Shown here piece after piece: positions 27,549-36,219 of a stretch of DNA of 38,469 bases. Made by a program: the position numbers and the translations under genes. Positions within the stretch are counted from its first letter, which is position 1. Each line of letters begins with the position of its first letter. This stretch comes from Luteolibacter sp. (GTDB lineage: Bacteria > Verrucomicrobiota > Verrucomicrobiia > Verrucomicrobiales > Akkermansiaceae): NCBI GenBank assembly GCA_030828305.1, contig JAURCU010000013.1, forward strand, positions 1 to 38,469. Direction: 5' to 3'. A model generated the notes under the pieces. That model searched no databases. It was given only the letters and a program-made list of their open reading frames with translations, and was not told the DNA's origin.

Positions 27549-28702
27549 GCGACGCAATGCGCAAAGTTGATAACGAAGTCATTGGAGTCATCGGTGGTGG
27601 CCAGTTGGGCCGCATGCTCCTGATGCAGGCGCGTCAGATGAATCTCAAGTCCGTGGTCTGGACAGGCGGCCATGAGGCGCCGGCCATCGAGATTGCCGAC
27701 CGGGTGATTGACAAGCCCTTCGATGATGTCGATGCAATCATGGAGTTTTGTCAGATTGCTACCGTTGCCACGGTTGAGTTCGAGAATATTCCCGTCAAAA
27801 CGCTTGAGCGCGTGGCGCAGCGCATTGAATTACATCCATCACCACAAGCGGTGGGTATTTGCCAGAACCGCGAGCGCGAGAAGACTTTTCTCAGGCAGCA
27901 TGGCATTCCCTGCGCCGATTTCGATGTGGTGACAAATGCCAATGGGTTGGCGGCTGCGATGGAGCGCATCGGGCCCGGCATGCTCAAGACCGCGGACTTC
28001 GGTTACGATGGAAGTGGCCAGATCCGGGTAAAAAATGGGGACGGTCCGGCTGAAATCTGGGAGCAATTCGATGCTCCTCGAGGTGTCTATGAGCAATGGA
28101 TAGCCTATGAGAGAGAGGTTTCGGTGATGGTGGCACGGGGTGCAAATGGTGAGACTGCTTGTTACCCTTTGGCCGAAAACCGCCATCGCGAGCAGATTCT
28201 GGATCTCACCCTGGTTCCGGCCCAGGTTGATGATTCAGTTGCTCAAAAAGCCACCGAACTTGCCAGGCGTGTCGCAGAAGTCATGGATTATCGTGGCATC
28301 ATGGGGGTGGAATGTTTCCTGATGGCCGATGGCGAATTGGTGGTCAACGAGATGGCACCGCGCCCGCACAACTCCGGTCACTACACCATGGAGGCCTGCA
28401 TCCATTCCCAGTTTGATCAGCAACTGCGGGCGGTGATGGGCTTGCCTCTGGGTTCGACCCGCCTGCTCTCACCGGTAGTGATGCTCAACCTGCTTGGCGA
28501 CCTATGGCCCGGCGAGACCGAAGCTCCGGACTGGCAGCCGCTTTTCGAAGACGCTAACGCTACCCTCCATCTTTATGGCAAAGCCAAGGCGAGTTCCCGC
28601 CGTAAAATGGGACATGCCAATTTCCTTGGCGAGACAGTAGCGGATGCGGAAACCCGCGCTTTGAAACTCAAAGAGCTCTGGTTGGCATCGGGGCAGGGAT
28701 AG
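27545..28702 (+). CDS. purK: N5-carboxyaminoimidazole ribonucleotide synthase
   Basis: PurK uses ATP and bicarbonate to make N5-CAIR, the substrate of PurE. The 385-residue product has the ATP-grasp fold: N-terminal [14 protein letters not shown], the central ATP-binding [15 protein letters not shown]-type EYEREVSV segment (here [10 protein letters not shown]) and the C-terminal [14 protein letters not shown] signature. The GTG start at 27545 overlaps the purE stop (GTGA); ATG at 27557 is an alternative that still keeps the whole fold. Confidence 0.96.
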   Translation: MSDAMRKVDNEVIGVIGGGQLGRMLLMQARQMNLKSVVWTGGHEAPAIEIADRVIDKPFDDVDAIMEFCQIATVATVEFENIPVKTLERVAQRIELHPSPQAVGICQNREREKTFLRQHGIPCADFDVVTNANGLAAAMERIGPGMLKTADFGYDGSGQIRVKNGDGPAEIWEQFDAPRGVYEQWIAYEREVSVMVARGANGETACYPLAENRHREQILDLTLVPAQVDDSVAQKATELARRVAEVMDYRGIMGVECFLMADGELVVNEMAPRPHNSGHYTMEACIHSQFDQQLRAVMGLPLGSTRLLSPVVMLNLLGDLWPGETEAPDWQPLFEDANATLHLYGKAKASSRRKMGHANFLGETVADAETRALKLKELWLASGQG

Positions 28703-28826
28703 GTATCACCTACGCAATTGCCGCAAATATGGGCTGCTAAGGGGTGATCAGATTCGGTCGTCCGTGTCAATCATGCCTGGCGTTTGTGTTGCTTTGACGA
28801 AAAATTCACCCAAATTCGTCGGTATC

Positions 28827-29987
28827 ATGACCACCATGCGTATCACCCTACCACTACTGCTAAGTCTCTGCCTATCGTCAGTTGCTGATGACCGCGTGCC
28901 ACCGATCCTCGAAATCGGCAAAAGAGGCCCAGACTTCACCCTCAAGGACTACGATGGCAAGGAGTATTCCATGAAGGATTTCGACGACGCAAAGTTTCTG
29001 GTGCTGATTTTCACCGCAAATCACTGTCCTGATGCCCGCTCTGCGGCACCCCGAATGGCTGAACTCCACAAGAAGTATGCCAATAAGGGCGTGGCCTTCG
29101 TCGCCATCGCCTGCAACAACCCCGAAGCACTTCGTCCGGATGAACTCGGCTACTGTGCCCACGGTGATTCCTATGATGAGATGCAGCCTTTCGCCGAGGA
29201 CAACAAATGGGAGTTCCCCTACCTTTGGGACGGTGACACCCAGAAGATCACCAGCGCCTATGGCGCCCAAGCCACCCCGCACGTCTTCATTTTGGATAAG
29301 GATCGCATCCTTCGATACAGCGGCCGAATTGATGACTACAAACGCAAGTTCGGCCCTCTCAAGGACGACAGCTACGTCGTCAAGGCGCTCGATGCCATGC
29401 TGGCAGGCAAGGAGATCGAAGAGAAGACCACCCGCGCCTTCGGCTGTTCCACCAAGTGGATCTTCAAAAAAGAGTTCGTGGCCAAGGACCAGGCCAAGTG
29501 GGAAGCCCTCAAAGAAAAACTCGATGTGATGGATGAAACCATCGCCAAGGAGATTTCTGCTAACAAGGGCCAGCGCCTGCGCATCGTGAATTTCTGGTCC
29601 ACGACCTGCGGCCCATGCGTGGCCGAGTTTCCCGATTTGGTCGACACTTACCGCCGTTTCCAGAATCGTCCCGTCGAGCTCATCACCATCAGCCTCGATC
29701 CCATCGAGGACAAAGACAAGGTGCTCAAGTTTCTGACCAGGCAACACTGTGCGCTGTCTCCACGCACCGTGAAGTCGGTCGAAGCGGAGGGTCGCACGAC
29801 CAACAATTACATCTTCAAGGGCAACCCCGACAAATTGGCCGAGGCTTTCCATTCCAAATGGGGCGGGGCGCTCCCACTAACCTTGCTGATTGAGCCCGGC
29901 GGCAAGGTGGCCTGGAGCCATCAGGGTGAACTCGAGTTCGTCGAACTCCGTCGCGCCATCATCAAATGGCTGGATGCAAACGGCTGA
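28827..29987 (+). CDS. Exported protein with two thioredoxin-fold domains (AhpC/TSA-like plus TlpA-like)
   Basis: From the ATG at 28827 the product is 386 residues with a signal peptide (MRITLPLLLSLCLSSV, cleavage near VADD). The first domain (about 28-180) is AhpC/TSA-like: GPDFTLKDYDGKEYSMKDF, a single peroxidatic-type Cys67 in TANHCPDARS, and ATPHVFILDKD with the cis-Pro. The second (about 240-385) is TlpA-like with Cys261 and Cys264 in STTCGPCVAEFPDL and a second cis-Pro region (ALPLTLLIEPGGK). It probably works in redox handling of extracytoplasmic proteins or peroxides. ATG at 28836 or 28764 are alternative starts; the latter would bury the signal peptide. No obvious partner gene is adjacent. 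Confidence 0.86.
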   Translation: MTTMRITLPLLLSLCLSSVADDRVPPILEIGKRGPDFTLKDYDGKEYSMKDFDDAKFLVLIFTANHCPDARSAAPRMAELHKKYANKGVAFVAIACNNPEALRPDELGYCAHGDSYDEMQPFAEDNKWEFPYLWDGDTQKITSAYGAQATPHVFILDKDRILRYSGRIDDYKRKFGPLKDDSYVVKALDAMLAGKEIEEKTTRAFGCSTKWIFKKEFVAKDQAKWEALKEKLDVMDETIAKEISANKGQRLRIVNFWSTTCGPCVAEFPDLVDTYRRFQNRPVELITISLDPIEDKDKVLKFLTRQHCALSPRTVKSVEAEGRTTNNYIFKGNPDKLAEAFHSKWGGALPLTLLIEPGGKVAWSHQGELEFVELRRAIIKWLDANG

Positions 29988-29994
29988 ACGAAGT

Positions 29995-30372
29995 TCAGCC
30001 AATATGCGCCTGATAGGCTGCAGCGTCCATCAGGCCTTCAACAGCGGCAACATCTTTGACTTTGAGCTTGAAGATCCAGCCCTGAGCGTAGGGGTCGGTG
30101 TTGACCAGGGAAGGATCGGCCTCGACGTCGGGATTGATCTCAACGACTTCGCCACCGATGGGAGCGTAGATGTCGCTCGCGGCTTTGACCGACTCAACCA
30201 CAGCGGTCGGATCTCCGGAATCAACTTCACGGCCCAAGGCGGGAAGCTCAACAAAGACCACATCGGTGAGTTCGTGTTGGGCGTGATCGGAGATGCCAAC
30301 AGTGGCGATATCACCTTCGAGGCGGACCCATTCATGGGAAGTGCAGTAACGGAGATCGGTGGGGACGTTCAT
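29995..30372 (-). CDS. gcvH: Glycine cleavage system H protein
   Basis: GcvH carries the lipoyl arm that shuttles the aminomethyl group from the P protein to the T protein. The 125-residue product has the conserved lipoylation motif with Lys63 in VVESVKAASDIYAP, preceded by HEWVRLEGDIATVGISDHAQ. Length and order are normal. It lies 20 bp downstream of gcvT and is surely in the same operon. The P protein gene is not in the window. Confidence 0.97.
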   Translation of the reverse strand: MNVPTDLRYCTSHEWVRLEGDIATVGISDHAQHELTDVVFVELPALGREVDSGDPTAVVESVKAASDIYAPIGGEVVEINPDVEADPSLVNTDPYAQGWIFKLKVKDVAAVEGLMDAAAYQAHIG

Positions 30373-30392
30373 GGATGAAAAATTAATAGGAA

Positions 30393-31466
30393 TTATGATT
30401 TCTTGTAGAAAGGTTTTTTCACGACTTCGGCGGGAAATAGTCGGCCACGAACATCAATCTGAAGCTCGGTGCCCAGCTTGCTGAATTCAATGGGGAGATA
30501 AGCCATGCCGATACCGGCTTTGAGTGAGGGGGAGAGGGCGCCGCTGGCAAGTTCGCCAATCATGTGTCCCTTCGCGTCTTGAACCGGATAATGTGCTCGG
30601 ATGGGAGGACCGGGCTTGGTCAGCCTGAGAGCGGTGAGCTTGGTCTGCAGGCCTTCCTGCTTTTGCTTGGCCAACACTTCGCGACCGATGAAGTCACCCT
30701 TGTCGAGTTTGCAGAAGAAGCCGAGACCGGCCTCAATGGGGCTGCGATCAGCCGAGAGGTCGTTGCCATTGAGCGGAAATCCCATTTCCAGTCGCAGGGT
30801 ATCGCGGGCACCGAGACCGCAGGGTTTTGCGCCGGCCTCCAAGAAGCGCTTCCAGTAGCCTACGGCTTGATTGGCTGGGCAGAAGAACTCGAAGCCGTCT
30901 TCTCCCGTGTAGCCGGTGCGACAGACAATGGCGCCCTCGCCGGTGCGGTTCATGCTGTTTCGTGATGGCATGATTTCGCCAGGAACGGCCCTGGCAAAAG
31001 TCGCCTCGGCTTCCGGTCCTTGAATCGCCATCCCGGCCCACTGCGTGCTGTCGTTCTTGAGGCTTACGGCCTCGGGTTTATGCTGGTTTAGCCAAGCGTG
31101 GTCTTCGTCAGTCATCGAGGCATTCACCACAAGGAAGAAATCGTCTTGCCCGCAGCGGTAGAGGATAAGGTCGTCGATGACGCCACCCTGCTCATTGAGC
31201 ATCAGACTGTATTGTCCTTGGCCGATTTCGAGTTCCCCCAAATCGTTGGTTAGCATGCGGTTGAGCCACTCCATGGAGCCCTCGCCGGAGATAAAGAGTT
31301 GGCCCATGTGCGAAATGTCGAATATGCCGACTGCTTCGCGGACAGCCGTATGCTCATCAATGATGGAGTTGTATTGAACCGGCATGTTCCATCCTGCGAA
31401 GGCAACCAGGCGCGCGCCAAGTTCGAGGTGGGCGCTTTCAAGGGGAGTGGAGTGCAGTTGCGTCAT
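30393..31466 (-). CDS. gcvT: Glycine cleavage system T protein (aminomethyltransferase)
   Basis: GcvT releases ammonia from the lipoyl-bound aminomethyl group and makes methylene-tetrahydrofolate. The 357-residue product has the folate-binding N-terminus (GWNMPVQYNSIIDEHTAVREAVGIFDISHMG), the NDSTQWAGMAIQGPEA region and the typical GYTGEDGFEFF and RDTLRLEMGFPLNG stretches. It starts at ATG 31466, 119 bp from the divergent rhomboid-like gene, and is followed by gcvH. Confidence 0.96.
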   Translation of the reverse strand: MTQLHSTPLESAHLELGARLVAFAGWNMPVQYNSIIDEHTAVREAVGIFDISHMGQLFISGEGSMEWLNRMLTNDLGELEIGQGQYSLMLNEQGGVIDDLILYRCGQDDFFLVVNASMTDEDHAWLNQHKPEAVSLKNDSTQWAGMAIQGPEAEATFARAVPGEIMPSRNSMNRTGEGAIVCRTGYTGEDGFEFFCPANQAVGYWKRFLEAGAKPCGLGARDTLRLEMGFPLNGNDLSADRSPIEAGLGFFCKLDKGDFIGREVLAKQKQEGLQTKLTALRLTKPGPPIRAHYPVQDAKGHMIGELASGALSPSLKAGIGMAYLPIEFSKLGTELQIDVRGRLFPAEVVKKPFYKKS

Positions 31467-31585
31467 CTGCAGGCAATCTCGTTACTCGGACTGGGCTTGT
31501 CAACCCGAGTGGCAGGAGAAACCATTGCCAGTGAAGAGCAGGTGGGGGCTTGCATCCCTGCCCAGATCATCGATGCTCCTTGCCG

Positions 31586-32440
31586 ATGACATGGATAGAT
31601 CGTTTAGAGCGCCGCTTTGGATGGATGGCATTCCCCAGCCTGCTGCGTTTCTATGCCATCCTCACGGCCATGGTATTTGTGTTGGAGCAACTTCGCCCAG
31701 ACATCCGGCCATTGCTGGAATTTGACCTCTTGGCGATTCTCTCCGGTGAGCTTTGGCGCGTGGTGACCTTCCTCTTTGCTTCCTCTCACGTGAGCGGAGG
31801 CTGGCCACTCCCGTTGCAGATTCTCTTCATGTATTTTGTGATCCGTATTGCCTTCATGATGAGTGATGCCCTCGAAGGAGTATGGGGGGTGTTTCGCACC
31901 ACTCTTTTCTTTTATGTGGGCATCCTCAGTTTGATTGTCGTCAACTTCGGGTCCTTCGGATTGCTATCGGGCACGGGTGTTTATATCTACGTGTCGGCCT
32001 TCTTTGCCTTTGCCACACTCTTTCCCAAGGTCGAATTCTTGATGTTTTTTGTGCTGCCGGTGCAGGTTAGATTCATTGCCCTGTTCGGGGTGGTGATGTT
32101 GTTGGCCCAACTGGCAGACCTCTTTCTCAAGGGAGCCACGCTGATTGCAATGATCATCCCACTTTTCTACGTGCTGATTTTTGCCAATTACTTTCTCTGG
32201 GCTGGTATTCCGGTCTTGCGTGGTCGCAGGATGCTGGTGAAGGCAGCGCAGCGTCGGCGTAAGTTCGAGGATGCCAATCAGCCTGCTAATGATGCTTTCC
32301 ACGATTGCGTGGTTTGTGGTCGCACCGAAAAGAGCGATCCGCGCCTGGAATTCCGCATCAGTGCGGATGGCAAGGAATACTGTCTGAATCACCTGCCAGA
32401 GGAACTGGAAAAGGATGGTGAGGATCAGGACTGCAAGTGA
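31586..32440 (+). CDS. Rhomboid-like membrane protein lacking the catalytic motifs, with Cys/His tail
   Basis: From the ATG at 31586 the 284-residue product has about six hydrophobic segments. The layout is that of the rhomboid/derlin superfamily: SGELWRVVTFLF fits the family's WR motif, and ALEGVWGVFRTTLFFYVG fits the segment after the first loop. However, the usual GxSG in the fourth segment is replaced (LLSGTGVYIYVSAFFAF) and no HxxG-type histidine is seen later, so a serine protease is unlikely. The cytoplasmic C-terminus carries CVVCGRTEKSDPRLEF and YCLNHLPEE, a possible Cys-Cys-Cys-His metal site. The function is unknown. Confidence 0.72.
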   Translation: MTWIDRLERRFGWMAFPSLLRFYAILTAMVFVLEQLRPDIRPLLEFDLLAILSGELWRVVTFLFASSHVSGGWPLPLQILFMYFVIRIAFMMSDALEGVWGVFRTTLFFYVGILSLIVVNFGSFGLLSGTGVYIYVSAFFAFATLFPKVEFLMFFVLPVQVRFIALFGVVMLLAQLADLFLKGATLIAMIIPLFYVLIFANYFLWAGIPVLRGRRMLVKAAQRRRKFEDANQPANDAFHDCVVCGRTEKSDPRLEFRISADGKEYCLNHLPEELEKDGEDQDCK

Positions 32441-32446
32441 GCCGAT

Positions 32447-33298
32447 TCAGAGAATCTCCTTCACGAAGAAGTCACGGTCGAAGGCCAAGAATTTCTCGGG
32501 TTCTTCGCCAGTGCCGATGAAGCGCGGTGGGATGCTCAACTTCTCGTAAATGCTGACGGCGATCCCGCCCTTGGAGGATCCATCGAGCTTGGTGACGATG
32601 AGGCCATCGAGGGGCGCCGCCTTGTGGAAAGCTTCGGCCTGATGCATGGCATTGCTACCGGTGCTTGCATCGACCACCAGCAGGGTCTGGTGCGGAGCGC
32701 TCTCGTCCTGTTTGCCCAAGGTGCGCCTGATCTTGCCCAGTTCCTCCATCAGGTTGTGGCGGGTGTGGAGACGGCCTGCGGTGTCGCATATCAGGAATTT
32801 GGTGCCTTGGGAGATGGCTTGTTGGTGGGCGTTGAAACAAACCGAGGAGGGGTCGGCGTTGGGGTTGCCGCTGACCACCGGGATGTCGAGGCGCTCGCCC
32901 CAACGCTGAAGTTGTTCGACCGCGGCTGCGCGGAAGGTATCGGCAGCCACCAGAAGAACACTGTGGCCCTGGCCCTTGAGCCATTTTCCGAGTTTGGCGC
33001 TGGAAGTGGTCTTGCCGGTTCCGTTCACACCGACCACCAGAATAACGAAGGGCATGCCGTCCTCGCGGGGTGTGAGGGCGGCAAGGTAGGGAGGAAGTTT
33101 GAGTGCGATGTGCTTGCGGGTGCTTTCCACCACATCCTCGGCGTTAACTTTACGGCCGAGTTGCTGCAAATCATCGATGATTTCCATGCTCACCCTCACG
33201 CCCAGATCGGCCGCAATGAGATCGGCTTCGAGTTCGTCCCAGTCGATCTCGGCACGATTGGTGACTTTGTTGTAGAGGGATTTGAAGAAGCCAGCCAT
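32447..33298 (-). CDS. ftsY: Signal recognition particle receptor FtsY
   Basis: FtsY is the membrane-associated GTPase that receives SRP-bound ribosomes. From the ATG at 33298 the product is 283 residues: an N domain (about 1-78), then the G domain with G1 GVNGTGKTT at 90-98, the DTFRAAA insertion-box motif at 120-126, CDTAGR and TKLDG. It is compact, lacking the long acidic A domain of E. coli FtsY. AAAGG lies eight bases before the ATG, one of the few plausible Shine-Dalgarno sites here. The frame is open to 33340, but the chosen start matches the family. It is convergent with the rhomboid-like gene (six bases apart). Confidence 0.95.
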   Translation of the reverse strand: MAGFFKSLYNKVTNRAEIDWDELEADLIAADLGVRVSMEIIDDLQQLGRKVNAEDVVESTRKHIALKLPPYLAALTPREDGMPFVILVVGVNGTGKTTSSAKLGKWLKGQGHSVLLVAADTFRAAAVEQLQRWGERLDIPVVSGNPNADPSSVCFNAHQQAISQGTKFLICDTAGRLHTRHNLMEELGKIRRTLGKQDESAPHQTLLVVDASTGSNAMHQAEAFHKAAPLDGLIVTKLDGSSKGGIAVSIYEKLSIPPRFIGTGEEPEKFLAFDRDFFVKEIL

Positions 33299-33427
33299 GG
33301 AATTGCCTTTGGATATGAGTGCGCGGGGAGCAAAAAGCAATACGACCTGCGCGTGGAGTTTAAAATTCGCTCATTTTCCCGCGCTTCGATCTTGGCGATG
33401 TTGGCCTGCCCAGTAGGCTTCCTGGAT

Positions 33428-35167
33428 ATGGCCATCATCCGTGTTCTCCCAGATACCCTCGCCAGCCAGGTAGCGGCCGGTGAGGTGATCGAGCGGCCAG
33501 CCTCAGTGGTTAAGGAACTGGTGGAAAATAGCATTGATGCCGGTGCACGGGAAGTGCGTGTTGAGATCAAGGGTGGGGGAGTGTCTCTGATTCGCGTGGA
33601 GGACGACGGCAGCGGCATGTCGCGTGACGACGCCCTGCTCTCATTGGAGCGCCACGCCACCAGCAAGCTACGGGTTGCCGGCGATCTGGCAGCGATCAAG
33701 ACCTTGGGTTTTCGCGGGGAGGCTGTGCCCAGCATCGCTAGCGTGGCGAAATTCAGAATGGTGACCCGCCAAGCGGATGCCATGGCAGGAACCGAGATTC
33801 TGGTCGATGGTGGCAAGTTGCGGGATGTGAGGGATGCGGGATGCGCGCCCGGCACCATCATTGAGGCCAGATCGCTATTTTATAATTTGCCTGCTCGTCG
33901 AAAGTTTCTGCGGGCAGAGTCGACCGAGTCGGCGCAAGTGGAGCATCAGATGCGTTTGCATGCTCTTGCAGCTCCATGGATGCGTCTGCGCCTACGCCGA
34001 AACGACAAACAGGTGCTCGATCTGGCAGGAGTGGAGAAGTGCATCGATCGGGTGCGGCAACTGCTGGGTCCGCAACTCGCCGGCGAGTTGTTGGCCTTGC
34101 CGCCTCATGAGGCCAGAGGCATTCAGGTGGAAGGATTCGTGTTGCCCGCAAAGCACGCACGCAAGGGGCGGCGGCACCAATGCGTGTTCCTCAATGGTAG
34201 GCCAGTGGAGGACGCTGGTATTTCACGGGCCCTTGCCGAGGGCTTCCGTGGTCAGTTGGCCGATAGCTTGCATCCGGCTGCATGGCTGTGGATCCAAATG
34301 GATCCGGCCTTGGTTGATGTCAATGTGCATCCGGCTAAGCGCGAAGTGCGCTTGCACCAGCCGGAATCACTCAGGCAAGTGATCATGGAGGCTGTGGTGG
34401 ATGGCCTCAAGAGCGCCCAAGTTTCACTCACCAAGCCCTCACCTCTGGCAAATACGCCGGCAGGCCCTGATGCTCACACCCCGTCGGCCAATGTTCCCAT
34501 CTCCAGAGAGTTCGGTGCGGTAGTGCGCAGTCCCCAGGCCGAGCTGAGTGGTTGGGGGCAGGTGGTGGAGCCGGGCTCGCCGGGGCATGAGAGCCAGGCA
34601 AGTTTGGATGTGCCGAATTTTCGCGCTATCGGTGTGCTGCATCAGCGTTACGTGCTGATGGAAAGTGAGGATGCTCTTGTTATTCTCGACCCACGTGCCG
34701 CTTGGGAGCGGGTCTGGTATGAGAAACTGATGCTTGAAGATGAGCAACTCAGCCAGGGTCTGCTGATGCCATTATTGCTGGAGCTGGACCCGCGCGATGC
34801 CGAAGTGCTGGTGCGGGAACGCGAAGCTCTTGCTCGAGCCGGCATCGAGCTTGATGACTTCGGTGGCAACACGCTGCAGGTGAGTGCTCTTCCCGCCTGC
34901 CTTGATCTGGACGACCCCCGAAGTTTCATGATGGGAGTGATTGACACGCTACTTCACGACTCGGTGCAGGGCGCCAAGCGTTTCGCCCGTGAGCGCATGG
35001 CCCGTTTGTGTGCGCGTCAAGCAGCCCTGCGTGTCGGGGCCCGGCTCAGTGAAGTGCCTGACCTTCTCAAGGCACTCTTCGCCTGCGACATGCCCTATGC
35101 CACCGCGGCGGGTAAACCCACTATCAGCGAATGGAGTTTGTCCGAGCTCGAGCGCCGCTTTAGTTGA
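33428..35167 (+). CDS. mutL: DNA mismatch repair protein MutL, endonuclease motifs degenerate
   Basis: MutL couples mismatch recognition to strand removal. From ATG 33428 the product is 579 residues. The N-terminal GHKL ATPase is intact: Glu30 and Asn34 in KELVENSIDAGA, DDGSGM at 59-64, and GFRGEA. The middle contains the DVNVHPAKREV segment and then a Pro/Ser-rich linker (about residues 335-385). In the C-terminal dimerisation domain the metal-binding DQHA-x2-E-x4-E motif of nuclease-active MutL reads DPRAAWERVWYE, and the CPHGRP motif is replaced by text around YATAAGKPTIS, so the nicking activity is probably lost. The frame stays open into ftsY antisense upstream, which is not real coding. 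Confidence 0.93.
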   Translation: MAIIRVLPDTLASQVAAGEVIERPASVVKELVENSIDAGAREVRVEIKGGGVSLIRVEDDGSGMSRDDALLSLERHATSKLRVAGDLAAIKTLGFRGEAVPSIASVAKFRMVTRQADAMAGTEILVDGGKLRDVRDAGCAPGTIIEARSLFYNLPARRKFLRAESTESAQVEHQMRLHALAAPWMRLRLRRNDKQVLDLAGVEKCIDRVRQLLGPQLAGELLALPPHEARGIQVEGFVLPAKHARKGRRHQCVFLNGRPVEDAGISRALAEGFRGQLADSLHPAAWLWIQMDPALVDVNVHPAKREVRLHQPESLRQVIMEAVVDGLKSAQVSLTKPSPLANTPAGPDAHTPSANVPISREFGAVVRSPQAELSGWGQVVEPGSPGHESQASLDVPNFRAIGVLHQRYVLMESEDALVILDPRAAWERVWYEKLMLEDEQLSQGLLMPLLLELDPRDAEVLVREREALARAGIELDDFGGNTLQVSALPACLDLDDPRSFMMGVIDTLLHDSVQGAKRFARERMARLCARQAALRVGARLSEVPDLLKALFACDMPYATAAGKPTISEWSLSELERRFS

Positions 35168-35170
35168 GGC

Positions 35171-35200
35171 TTGAGAATTCGCGGCAATCTGAGCTAGATT
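35171..35200 (+). promoter_or_regulatory. Candidate promoter giving a nearly leaderless transcript
   Basis: TTGAGA (35171-35176) and TAGATT (35195-35200) are 18 bp apart and precede the ATG at 35209 by only eight bases. Transcription would start at or beside the start codon. The GCTAGATT box is also seen in the PilC/GspF promoter candidate. Confidence 0.4.
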
Positions 35201-35208
35201 GCTTGGGT

Positions 35209-36003
35209 ATGTTGAGTCTCACCAACCTCCAATATTGGGTGCTTGTCCTGCTCGTGGGCAGTAGTATCTTGGGAGAGGTGGCCATGGCTTCGCCGCAGTT
35301 GATGCAGCGTTTGGTTGAAGAACATGAGGCCATTCTTGAGGATAGGCGACGGGCCTTGCCATCACTCAGCGACCCATTTGGGGTTCCTGCGGCCGCGCGG
35401 GTGGTGATCGAGAACTCTCGCGAAAAGATCCGCAGTGCAACCCCATGGAAGCGCAACGTGGTGGCCACCATTTTCTGGGTGGGTCAAAAACCGACCGAGC
35501 GCAATCCCCATGCCAAAGACAAGAGTGCCTGGGACTTGAATTGGATCGATAGTTTCGGCGGTTCCGACCATCCAGAAGATCGAGAGGGCTGGAATCCCAA
35601 GGGCTTTGTGCCCAAGCAGACCCCATTTTACGTGGCTCTTCCCTACAATGACGTCCTGGCGACCGGTCTGCACCGGCCAGAAGCCTCTGAGGTGATTCCC
35701 TGGTTTTGGCAGCAATACAGGGGCGATGGCATTACCGTGTGCAAGGGACGTTGGGTGGCCATTCATCTGGCTGGCAAGGTCTGTTATGCCAAGTGGGAGG
35801 ATGTGGGGCCTTTTGAGCTTGATCATTGGCAGTATGTCTTTGGTAATCAAGCACCTAGGTATAATATCAATGGCGCGGCCGGAATTGACGTAAGCCCGGC
35901 AGTGCGGGACTTTCTCAGGCTCAAAAGTGGTGAGCGCGTGCAATGGCGCTTTGTGGACGAGCGCGACGTGCCGCCGGGCCCCTGGCTCAAATGGAGCACA
36001 TAG
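35209..36003 (+). CDS. Exported putative double-psi beta-barrel protein
   Basis: From the ATG at 35209 the 264-residue product has a signal peptide or anchor (about residues 5-28, YWVLVLLVGSSILG). The C-terminal 170 residues, with TIFWVGQKPTERNP, CKGRWVAIHL, VCYAKWEDVGPFELD, GIDVSPAVRDFLRL and VQWRFVDERDVPPGPWLKW, look like an RlpA-like double-psi beta-barrel (DPBB) fold; the D-V-S/A-x-x-A-x-x-x-L pattern is typical of it. RlpA proteins act on peptidoglycan, but this protein's activity is not known. Four Trp pairs in the domain are notable. The fold call is by pattern, not by search. Confidence 0.6.
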   Translation: MLSLTNLQYWVLVLLVGSSILGEVAMASPQLMQRLVEEHEAILEDRRRALPSLSDPFGVPAAARVVIENSREKIRSATPWKRNVVATIFWVGQKPTERNPHAKDKSAWDLNWIDSFGGSDHPEDREGWNPKGFVPKQTPFYVALPYNDVLATGLHRPEASEVIPWFWQQYRGDGITVCKGRWVAIHLAGKVCYAKWEDVGPFELDHWQYVFGNQAPRYNINGAAGIDVSPAVRDFLRLKSGERVQWRFVDERDVPPGPWLKWST

Positions 36004-36219
36004 CATGGTCCCATGGGTTTTCTTGGAATCTAATTTCTTTCATCTGAAAAGAAGATGTGTATATTCTATGTATTGCAATCACTGTGCAATTTGTGCTATC
36101 AGTCGTAATCTCGGATCAGAAGAGATCCGGCGTTTCAAGCCAGGTGAACCCGGTTTGATATCGAACATTGGCACGCTGTTCACAGCGGTTGCAGGATAAA
36201 CACCTAACCTTGTCACATC
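36004..36219. other. Intergenic leader of the secreted cluster
   Basis: This 216-bp gap is AT-richer than the surrounding genes. It has an inverted repeat ATTGCA-N7-TGCAAT at 36072-36090, a stem CGGATC-AGAAGA-GATCCG at 36112-36129, and a TATATT box at 36060-36065 with only a weak -35 partner. No small gene is seen. A regulator-binding site or structured leader is possible. Confidence 0.4.

Noticed and set aside
28705..28748. Inverted repeat ATCACC/GGTGAT after purK as terminator
   Set aside because: The arms are 32 bp apart and no T run follows, so it is a weak candidate.
32624..33427. Upstream extension of the mutL frame through ftsY
   Set aside because: The frame is open by chance across antisense ftsY; MutL homology begins at the ATG at 33428.
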